Below, piece by piece: positions 25,504 through 32,733 of a stretch of DNA of 32,733 bases. The stretch spans positions 1 through 32,733 of the forward strand of contig JAAYIG010000068.1 in NCBI GenBank assembly GCA_012523595.1, written 5' to 3'. Position numbers and translations under genes: made by a program. Every line of letters starts with the position of its first letter. Position 1 is the stretch's first letter. The stretch is from Fibrobacter sp. (GTDB taxonomy: Bacteria; Fibrobacterota; Chitinivibrionia; Chitinivibrionales; Chitinispirillaceae). The notes under the pieces are model-generated. The model was not told where the DNA came from, did not search any database, and saw nothing but the letters and a program-made list of their open reading frames with translations.

Positions 25504-26550
25504 ATGTCAGAAACAAATATACCTCAGAGTGACAGTACAGATGACTTTCAAGAAAAAATCGAGTCATTTCGAGAACATATTCTACCCTCATCAAGTGTAC
25601 TGATACTCACTCATGATTATCCTGATCCCGACTGCCTTGCTTCTGCATTCGGTGTGTCGACTCTTCTCTCGTTCTGGGGTGTCAAATCATCCGTGATCTC
25701 ATTCGGGGGATTTGTGGGAAGAGCGGAAAACAGAGCAATGATACGTTTCCTCAATATCAAAACTATCCCCTTTGTGCTCACCGAAACAAGCGACTTTGAG
25801 AAAATAATTCTTGTCGATTGCTTTCCAGGAAGGGGAAATGTATCTCTACCAACAACAACGCCTGTTCATGCTGTAATAGATCATCATCCCAACAATTCTC
25901 TCCCCGGTGCCCATTTCTTCAGCGACATAAGAAAAGAATTCGGTGCCACCTCCACGATCATCACGAAATATCTTCTCCATGCAGGTTGTCAGATCGATCC
26001 CAAGCTGGCAACTGCTCTTTTTTATGGAATTAAAACCGATACCGGTGATATGCGCAGGGAGGGTTCCCCTGTGGATCTGGAGTGTTACAAGTTTCTTTTC
26101 GATATAATGGACCACCAGTTACTCTCCAGGATAGAAAATCCGGACCGGGATGTAGAATATTTTAAAATCCTCCACAGAGCCTCCGAATATGCTGTCACTT
26201 TTGATTCTGTCGGGTACACTCATCTGGGAAATGTGACCACTCCCGATTATGTCGCAGAAATGGCGGACCTGTTTCACAGCCTGGAGAAGCTTGAGTGGAT
26301 GGTGTGCTCTGGAATCTTTAAGAACCAGATCTTTTTCTCGATCAGATCCAAAAACAGTGACAAAGCCGGGATAAGCGCCGAGAAGATTGCATCGATATTA
26401 CATGGCAGCGGAGGAGGACACTCCAGAGTAGCAGCCGGGAAAGTACCTCTGGAATCAGATTCAGGAAATATCGACATAGAGAAATTCGAATTAACTATCA
26501 AGGTGGTCCTCGACATCCCACCGGATGTCAGGGCTGAGAAGCTGCTTTAA
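25504..26550 (+). CDS. DHH/DHHA1 family phosphoesterase, NrnA-like
   Basis: A 348-aa manganese-dependent phosphoesterase. Motifs run in family order: THDYPDPDCLAS (metal ligands), LVDCFPG, the name-giving DHHP (Asp126-His127-His128), a TDTGDMRREG segment, and the C-terminal DHHA1 signature GSGGGHSRVAAG. Relatives such as NrnA degrade very short oligoribonucleotides and dephosphorylate 3'-phosphoadenosine 5'-phosphate; cyclic dinucleotide cleavage is another activity in this superfamily. There is no membrane segment or PAS/GGDEF part, so it is a soluble stand-alone enzyme, most likely a nanoRNase/pAp phosphatase. The ribosome binding site before 25504 is weak. nifU follows 31 bases after the stop. 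Confidence 0.88.
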   Translation: MSETNIPQSDSTDDFQEKIESFREHILPSSSVLILTHDYPDPDCLASAFGVSTLLSFWGVKSSVISFGGFVGRAENRAMIRFLNIKTIPFVLTETSDFEKIILVDCFPGRGNVSLPTTTPVHAVIDHHPNNSLPGAHFFSDIRKEFGATSTIITKYLLHAGCQIDPKLATALFYGIKTDTGDMRREGSPVDLECYKFLFDIMDHQLLSRIENPDRDVEYFKILHRASEYAVTFDSVGYTHLGNVTTPDYVAEMADLFHSLEKLEWMVCSGIFKNQIFFSIRSKNSDKAGISAEKIASILHGSGGGHSRVAAGKVPLESDSGNIDIEKFELTIKVVLDIPPDVRAEKLL

Positions 26551-26581
26551 AGAGAAAAGAATAGCAAACCAGGAGCAAGGC

Positions 26582-27418
26582 ATGTGGGATTATACAGAAA
26601 AAGTCAGAGATCATTACCTTCATCCCAGAAATGTGGGAGAAATTGAAACACCGGATGGATTTGGTGAGATTGGGAATATTACCTGTGGTGACGCACTGCG
26701 GCTCACCTTTAAACTCGATGAAAACGGCAGGATTTCCGACATAAAATTCAAGACCTTCGGCTGTGGAAGCGCCATTGCGTCTGCGTCTGTTCTGACTGAG
26801 CTATGTAAAGGCAAAACACTGGAAGAAGTGAAAAAAATCACCAACAAAGATATCGCCGATGCACTGGGAGGTCTGCCAAGAGAGAAGATGCACTGCAGTG
26901 TCATGGGTGAGGAGGCTCTTGAAGCAGCTATAAATTTTTATGAAAGCGGTGGAAAGACATCACTGCCTCCGGAGAAACAAGGAACTATTGTTTGTAAATG
27001 TTTCGGTATCACCGACAAAGAAATTGAGCGGGCAATTATCGAAAATAACCTGAAAACCATAGAGGATGTTACAAACTTTACAAAGGCCGGAGGGGCATGC
27101 GGCGGATGTCACGGAGAGATACAGAAGATAATTGACCGGGTTACAGGTACTGTCAGAGAAACTCCCGGAGAGCCGGTCCGTCTCACTACTCTGCAGAAAA
27201 TTGACAAAATAAGGGAAGTACTTGTCTCCGACATCAATCCAGTGCTTTCTCAGGACGGTGGAGCATGTGAACTTGTCGATATCGATGGCAACGATGTTTA
27301 TGTGAAAATGAAAGGACACTGTTCCGGCTGTGCATTTTCCAGTATGACACTGCTTAATGTGGTGGAAAAAAAGCTGCGGGAAAAAGTCTCCGATCAGCTT
27401 GTAGTAAAGCTTTCCTGA
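26582..27418 (+). CDS. nifU: NifU, three-domain Fe-S cluster scaffold
   Basis: A 278-aa scaffold protein that assembles iron-sulfur clusters with a cysteine desulfurase. The N-terminal IscU-like domain has its three ligand cysteines (Cys35 in TCGDAL, Cys61 in FGCGSA, Cys105 in MHCSVMG). The central BFD-like [2Fe-2S] domain has Cys138, Cys140, Cys173 and Cys176. The C-terminal Nfu domain has CSGC (Cys247, Cys250). All cluster ligands are intact. The start at 26582 is chosen because AGGAG precedes the ATG and the family begins MWDYTEKV; an in-frame upstream start at 26525 would overlap the previous gene. No nifS is adjacent, which is unusual for this architecture. With many radical SAM enzymes nearby, it is probably the general housekeeping scaffold and not evidence of nitrogen fixation. 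Confidence 0.94.
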   Translation: MWDYTEKVRDHYLHPRNVGEIETPDGFGEIGNITCGDALRLTFKLDENGRISDIKFKTFGCGSAIASASVLTELCKGKTLEEVKKITNKDIADALGGLPREKMHCSVMGEEALEAAINFYESGGKTSLPPEKQGTIVCKCFGITDKEIERAIIENNLKTIEDVTNFTKAGGACGGCHGEIQKIIDRVTGTVRETPGEPVRLTTLQKIDKIREVLVSDINPVLSQDGGACELVDIDGNDVYVKMKGHCSGCAFSSMTLLNVVEKKLREKVSDQLVVKLS

Positions 27419-27430
27419 AGAGAATTTTAA

Positions 27431-28189
27431 GTGATAAGCGTAATCTCCTGCTCCCGCAAAGATCCCTCCTGGGATCTCCATCAGCGAAACGTTTCAAAAA
27501 CCGCAGGATCTCCTCATGAATATATCCGGATCGATAACCGTGATGGCCGGTTCGGACTCTGTGCTGCCTACAACAAAGGGGTATCCCTTGCTAATGGAGA
27601 GATCCTGGTGTTTATGCACGAGGATGTCTTCTTTATGGAAGGCAACTGGGGAACTGTATTGGAGAAAAAATTCAGCGATCCCTCTGTGGGGCTGGTCGGT
27701 GTTGCCGGAACACAATACCTGTTCAGAGATACGCCCGGATGGGTAGTGGCGGGCAGACCCTTTATTAAGGGTCATGTTGTGCATGAACTGAATAACGGCA
27801 ACATCTATCATCTCACTGTTTTTAACTGGGGTAAAGAAGACTCTGATGTTGTTGCAGTTGACGGGCTCTTTTTCGCGATCAGAAAAAGTCTCTTTGAGAG
27901 GATTAGATTTGATGAAGCTCTCTTCGACCAGTTCCACTTTTATGACCTGGATATCTGTATGCAGATCCGTCGCACCCACCGGCTGATCGTTACCTGGGAT
28001 ATTCTGGTGAAGCACCAGTCCGGCGGTTCATTTGACAAAACATGGGAGAAATACGCCCAGCGTTTCATACAGAAGTACCGTGACGAACTGCCTGCTTCAT
28101 GCACAGATAAAATCCCGGATCTGACAAAACGCATACCTTTCGAGAATTTTGATCTCAAGGGTAAAGCTCCTCAGATTACAATTGCCTGA
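27431..28189 (+). CDS. GT2-like glycosyltransferase (Glyco_tranf_2_5 type)
   Basis: A 252-aa soluble glycosyltransferase-like protein. It begins MISVISCSRKDPSW, keeps the GT-A features CAAYNKGVSLANGEILVFMHEDVFF (which contains the HED acidic motif) and VDGLFFAIRKSL, and has a downstream YDLDICMQIR segment. This matches the small GT2-related group often found in polysaccharide or tetratricopeptide glycosyltransferase clusters. Acceptor and donor are unknown. The start is a GTG at 27431, 12 bases after the nifU stop, with a GAAGAGA-like ribosome binding site overlapping the nifU end, so the two genes are probably cotranscribed. A metabolic link with nifU is not obvious. Confidence 0.8.
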   Translation: MISVISCSRKDPSWDLHQRNVSKTAGSPHEYIRIDNRDGRFGLCAAYNKGVSLANGEILVFMHEDVFFMEGNWGTVLEKKFSDPSVGLVGVAGTQYLFRDTPGWVVAGRPFIKGHVVHELNNGNIYHLTVFNWGKEDSDVVAVDGLFFAIRKSLFERIRFDEALFDQFHFYDLDICMQIRRTHRLIVTWDILVKHQSGGSFDKTWEKYAQRFIQKYRDELPASCTDKIPDLTKRIPFENFDLKGKAPQITIA

Positions 28190-28209
28190 GCTGTTTCTGA
28201 CTGCTTTTT

Positions 28210-28243
28210 GTTTGAAAACAAAATACCCGTTTCAAAATCAAAC
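28210..28243. terminator. Imperfect inverted repeat after the GT2 gene
   Basis: GTTTGAAAAC (28210-28219) pairs with GTTTCAAAATCAAAC (28229-28243) through a stem with bulges and a 9-nt loop. It lies 20 bases after the GT2 stop and about 150 bases before groES. It lacks a following T run, so it may be a terminator of low strength or an operator in the groE upstream region. Confidence 0.3.
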
Positions 28244-28394
28244 ACTGCCAAACTCTCTCTCTCCTGGAAACCCGCAATAGCACTCATTTTTACCATACCC
28301 CAATAATAGGCACGGCATTTGCTTTATTGAGAAGCCAAAAAATCGAATCTTTTTTTTTACACTTTTTCCTGTTTAATTTCAACGGAGGTCTTTT

Positions 28395-28679
28395 ATGAAC
28401 GTCAAACCACTTGAGGATCGCGTTTTATTAAAGCCTATGGAGGCTGAGCAGAAGACTGCCGGCGGAATCATCATCCCTGATAACGCCAAAGAGAAGCCCC
28501 AGAAAGGCGAAATAGTGGCAGTTGGCCCTGGAAAGATGAATGACAAAGGCCAGAGGATCGAAATGACCCTGAAAAAAGGCGACAAAGTCCTTTACGGAAA
28601 ATACTCCGGCACAGAAATAACCGTCGATGGTGAAGATTATCTTATTCTCCGCGAAAGTGATGTTCTTGCGGTTATCTGA
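28395..28679 (+). CDS. groES: Co-chaperonin GroES
   Basis: A 94-aa co-chaperonin that caps GroEL in the cytoplasm, at the usual family length. It begins [14 protein letters not shown] and contains the mobile-loop segment [20 protein letters not shown] and the C-terminal [26 protein letters not shown] is 8 bases before the ATG. It is followed by groEL after 45 bases in the standard bicistronic order. The upstream region has no complete CIRCE operator: only the half-site TAGCACTC at 28278-28285 is present. Confidence 0.98.
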   Translation: MNVKPLEDRVLLKPMEAEQKTAGGIIIPDNAKEKPQKGEIVAVGPGKMNDKGQRIEMTLKKGDKVLYGKYSGTEITVDGEDYLILRESDVLAVI

Positions 28680-28709
28680 TTTTTTCTCATTACTCGTGAA
28701 AATTCATGA

Positions 28710-30359
<1,650 letters not shown>

Positions 30360-30390
30360 TCTGAATTATATGACTTTATACTTAGTCACT

Positions 30391-30424
30391 CAGAGGCACC
30401 TTCTACGGTGCCTCTGCTGTTTTA
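30391..30424 (+). terminator. Rho-independent terminator of groES-groEL
   Basis: A perfect 10-bp GC-rich stem, CAGAGGCACC (30391-30400) with GGTGCCTCTG (30407-30416), a 6-nt loop and the T-rich tail CTGTTTTA. Confidence 0.9.
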
Positions 30425-30453
30425 CCAGCTCCATCGACACTAATAAATATCAA

Positions 30454-30623
30454 GAACCCGGGGTTCAGCCGATATCTGAGATTCCCTTCCTGCAATCCCC
30501 TACTTTACCGTTTTAAAAAAAAATCTTTCTTTCCTTTACGGCATCACATATCTTATTTGCATCTATAAACGGATTCCCGAAACGGGATCTTGATGTTTCA
30601 TTTTTTAGAAGAGGTTTTGCAGT
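30454..30623 (+). promoter_or_regulatory. Leader region of the cold-shock gene with hairpins
   Basis: The gap upstream of the cold-shock gene contains a 13-bp palindrome GAACCCGGGGTTC (30454-30466), an A-rich run near 30517 and a small hairpin with stem TCCCG/CGGGA and loop AAA (30575-30587). The hairpin lies 37 bases before the start codon. Cold-shock genes commonly have long structured leaders that respond to temperature. Whether this one does so cannot be seen from sequence. Confidence 0.35.
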
Positions 30624-30827
30624 ATGCCCACAGGTGTTGTCAAGTGGTTCAATGAGGCCAAAGGATATGGATTTATCTCACCGGATGACGGCTCTCGTGA
30701 TGTATTCGTCCATTTTTCCGCAATCCAGTCTAATGGTTTCCGGAAGCTGGAAGAAGGACAGAAAGTTCAGTTTGAAGTTGTCGATGGAGCAAAAGGTCCC
30801 AATGCTCAGAATGTAGTTCCTCAATAA
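30624..30827 (+). CDS. Cold-shock domain protein
   Basis: A 67-aa single cold-shock domain (OB fold), the normal size for CspA-family RNA chaperones. The RNA-binding motifs KGYGFI (RNP1) and VFVHF (RNP2) are both present, with [10 protein letters not shown] at the N-terminus. These proteins melt secondary structure in mRNA and single-stranded DNA. The ATG at 30624 follows GAGG at about 10-nt spacing. It is monocistronic, with a strong terminator right after it. Confidence 0.97.
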   Translation: MPTGVVKWFNEAKGYGFISPDDGSRDVFVHFSAIQSNGFRKLEEGQKVQFEVVDGAKGPNAQNVVPQ

Positions 30828-30849
30828 CTGCCTGAACATAAAAATGCAC

Positions 30850-30880
30850 AAAGGCCTGCGAAAATGCAGGCCTTTTTTTT
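30850..30880. terminator. Strong terminator after the cold-shock gene
   Basis: AAAGGCCTGC (30850-30859) pairs perfectly with GCAGGCCTTT (30866-30875) around a 6-nt loop and runs into T8 on the plus strand. It also lies directly past the stop of the minus-strand GT2 gene and is followed by a T-rich stretch on that strand, so it probably serves both. Confidence 0.92.
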
Positions 30881-32027
30881 ATCCCTGACGTTCGGTACTT
30901 GACCAAGCAGCAGATTTTATCCCCCGCAGGTACTGGAAAAGCCCCATTAACAGCGCCAGATTCATGGTCATGAAATAATAAACATGCCGGGTTATCCTCA
31001 ATGGCAGCAGTTTATAAAGTAGTCCTGCAGAAATAAAAATCGAACCGGTAGTAAATATCATTTTGTAAATGACCTTTTCTCCTTGCCAGAAAAGAAATCC
31101 GCAACTGAGCATCAAAGTCATGATAAACAAAGGTGAAAACCATCTTGTAACCTTATGTGATACAAAACAGAACCACGGCCAGCCATAACGGGGATTAAGA
31201 AAATGCACCAGCCAGAAGAAAGCCTGAAAATTCCCGGCTCCAATCCTCACACGTCTGGTAAACTCCTTGGCAACATTCCCGGTTGTGTCCTCTTCAGATA
31301 ACGCCTCCGGATCGTAAATCACTCTGTAGCCCTGACGAACAACATTCATCGGTATCAGCACATCGTCATTGGAATAGGAGTTTGGTGGAATGGGATGAAA
31401 GAGTTTTTTACGAATGGCATAGAACCCTCCAAACGCTGAGATAGTGCTGTGAAGCATGCCTTCCAGGATTTTCTGCCTCGACTCGAACCTCCTGTAAAGC
31501 TTCTCCCCGAACTCCTCCTCCCCTGTCTGGACATGTTCAATGTGCCCCGCCACCCCTCCGATCGTCTCATCCGCAAAATTTCTGGCAATCATTCTCAAGC
31601 AGTTACTGTTGTGCATCGTGTTGGCATCTGTAAAAAGTATTATATCAGCATCTATCTGAGGAGCCAGCTTGTTCAGCACACCTGTTTTCCCGCCCCGTTC
31701 GGAAGCCACCCAAAAATGTATTCGCGGATCATTGAAACTCCTCACCTCTTTCTCTGTACCGTCCGTTGAACAGTCAGATCCGATCCATACAGACAGTTTC
31801 GATTCCGGGTAGTCAAGAGAGAGCAGGTTTTCTATCTTTTTTCTGATTACGCGCTCTTCATTGTAGACAGGAACAAGAACACCGATCTCAGGAAAGAAGT
31901 TTTCGTCCCGTCTGACAGGCTTGTTACATCTCCGTGCAAAGAGAAATAGCAGAAACGGGTAGATAGTATAAGAATACAGCACGACAAAAAGGGAGAACCA
32001 GAACAGTATTTCAAAGACTGCAATCAT
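30879..32027 (-). CDS. Membrane-bound GT2 glycosyltransferase
   Basis: A 382-aa inner-membrane glycosyltransferase. An N-terminal membrane helix (about 5-30) is followed by a GT-A catalytic domain with VLVPVYNEERVI, GSDCSTDGT and the metal-binding DXD-type TDANT. Next come the acceptor-region SNDDVLIP and an RRVRIGAGNFQ segment that takes the place of the QxxRW motif of processive enzymes. Two to four more membrane helices lie in the last 120 residues. It resembles the group that adds sugars to lipid or polysaccharide carriers. The ATG at 32027 is 4 bases after the stop of the upstream radical SAM gene and lacks a clear ribosome binding site, suggesting translational coupling. Confidence 0.87.
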   Translation of the reverse strand: MIAVFEILFWFSLFVVLYSYTIYPFLLFLFARRCNKPVRRDENFFPEIGVLVPVYNEERVIRKKIENLLSLDYPESKLSVWIGSDCSTDGTEKEVRSFNDPRIHFWVASERGGKTGVLNKLAPQIDADIILFTDANTMHNSNCLRMIARNFADETIGGVAGHIEHVQTGEEEFGEKLYRRFESRQKILEGMLHSTISAFGGFYAIRKKLFHPIPPNSYSNDDVLIPMNVVRQGYRVIYDPEALSEEDTTGNVAKEFTRRVRIGAGNFQAFFWLVHFLNPRYGWPWFCFVSHKVTRWFSPLFIMTLMLSCGFLFWQGEKVIYKMIFTTGSIFISAGLLYKLLPLRITRHVYYFMTMNLALLMGLFQYLRGIKSAAWSSTERQG

Positions 32028-32031
32028 AGGA

Positions 32032-32733
32032 TCATTTTGTCTGCCCTGGGGAATTCAGCAGATATTTGAAAAGTGTTCTGCCTGCCTTCAATATTCTTTT
32101 GGCTTCGCCAGGATGAGTAATCATCTGGGTCATTTTTGACATGATGTACCCCGGGCGGAGGTAAAATTCCCGTCTGGCCCTGTCACAGAAGGCAACCAGG
32201 GTCTCGTAGCTCAGTTCAGGATTTGAAACCACAGAAGAGTGCAGCCCGTCATCTGTGAGCCACTTCCGGAAATTGTCAGTGACTATCCAGCCCTTCTCCT
32301 TGAAATACTTGAAATCACTTGTCCCGGGATAAGCCATAATGGGAAAAAACTGAGCAGTGTCAGGATTGAGATCCTTGGCAAAGCATAATGTTTTCCGGAG
32401 TGTCTCGGCAGTTTCTCCTCTGTTACCCACCATAAAACATCCGTGTACCAGTATTCCCGCCCGCTTTGCATTCTTCATGAATGCCCGTACCTGCTCTATG
32501 GTAAGTGATTTTTTAATGTTGTCAAGGATTCTCTGATCTCCACTTTCAAACCCTACGCAGAAAAGCCGGCACCCTGCCTTCCTCATCAGGACCATTGTCT
32601 CATAGTCAACATCTGCCCTGGAATTTGCCGACCAGGGTATTTTACATGCACCAGATTTTATCAGAGCCTCGGAAAACTCCCTGCAGCGCTTCTTGTCTGC
32701 AGTCAGAGTATCATCCTCGATCATGATCTCTCT
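32032..32733 (-). CDS. Radical SAM protein, C-terminal part (cut by window edge)
   Basis: The reading frame is open to the window edge, so only the last 233 residues are present. The visible part has the C-terminal half of a radical SAM barrel: EDDTLTADKKR near the edge (a DDTFT-like motif of B12-dependent radical SAM enzymes), FCVGFESGDQRILDNIKKSL, and GCFMVGNRGETAETLRKTL. It ends in a basic tail. The cluster cysteines and any B12-binding domain would lie outside the window. The neighbouring membrane GT2 suggests a role in lipid or surface glycan modification, but this is inference. Confidence 0.85.
   Translation of the reverse strand, partial: REIMIEDDTLTADKKRCREFSEALIKSGACKIPWSANSRADVDYETMVLMRKAGCRLFCVGFESGDQRILDNIKKSLTIEQVRAFMKNAKRAGILVHGCFMVGNRGETAETLRKTLCFAKDLNPDTAQFFPIMAYPGTSDFKYFKEKGWIVTDNFRKWLTDDGLHSSVVSNPELSYETLVAFCDRARREFYLRPGYIMSKMTQMITHPGEAKRILKAGRTLFKYLLNSPGQTK

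Noticed and set aside
26582-27418. Evidence for nitrogen fixation from nifU
   Set aside because: No other nif gene is present, and three-domain NifU serves as the general Fe-S scaffold in several anaerobic lineages.
28278-28303. CIRCE operator upstream of groES
   Set aside because: The left half TAGCACTC is present but the expected right half shows only three of nine matches.

Overview
This 32.7 kb window is gene-dense bacterial chromosome with moderate GC. It has about 22 protein-coding genes, no RNA genes, no CRISPR array and no insertion sequence. The organism looks like a Gram-negative anaerobe: it has a small beta-barrel-like outer-membrane protein, a secreted thioester alpha-2-macroglobulin, several radical SAM enzymes and a three-domain NifU. 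A member of the Fibrobacterota/Chitinivibrionia or a related FCB-type lineage is my best guess, from gene content only and at low confidence.

Layout. (1) 1-1825: an orphan 138-aa protein and a small outer-membrane protein. Each of the three intergenic gaps holds a long imperfect palindrome built from a roughly 17-bp palindromic unit with centres 43-45 bp apart. (2) 1826-7957: a 2043-aa alpha-2-macroglobulin with a CSEQ thioester motif, convergent with an MFS exporter (8005-9216). (3) 9599-12555: a secreted lipase-like alpha/beta hydrolase and the GTPase TypA/BipA. (4) 12562-15613 (minus): a two-gene catabolic-looking operon with an LsrF-type class I aldolase/thiolase and a class II aldolase-SDR fusion. 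(5) 15901-19398: the alpha-glucan pair GlgM (maltose-1-phosphate synthase type) and GlgE (maltosyltransferase), overlapping by 8 nt and followed by a small secreted unknown. (6) 19603-26550: a radical SAM/SPASM protein, a BaiN/HI0933-type flavoprotein, a metallophosphoesterase-radical SAM operon and a DHH phosphoesterase. (7) 26582-28189: NifU and a GT2 protein. (8) 28395-30827: groES-groEL and a cold-shock protein, each closed by a clear terminator. (9) 30879-end (minus): a membrane GT2 and the C-terminal part of a radical SAM enzyme cut by the window edge.

Most genes are conserved housekeeping or metabolic genes. The parts most worth follow-up are the phased palindromic elements around the first two genes and the macroglobulin start, and the lsrF homologue that sits with an aldolase-dehydrogenase fusion instead of an AI-2 (lsr) operon. 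The GlgM-GlgE pair in an apparent Gram-negative is also of interest.
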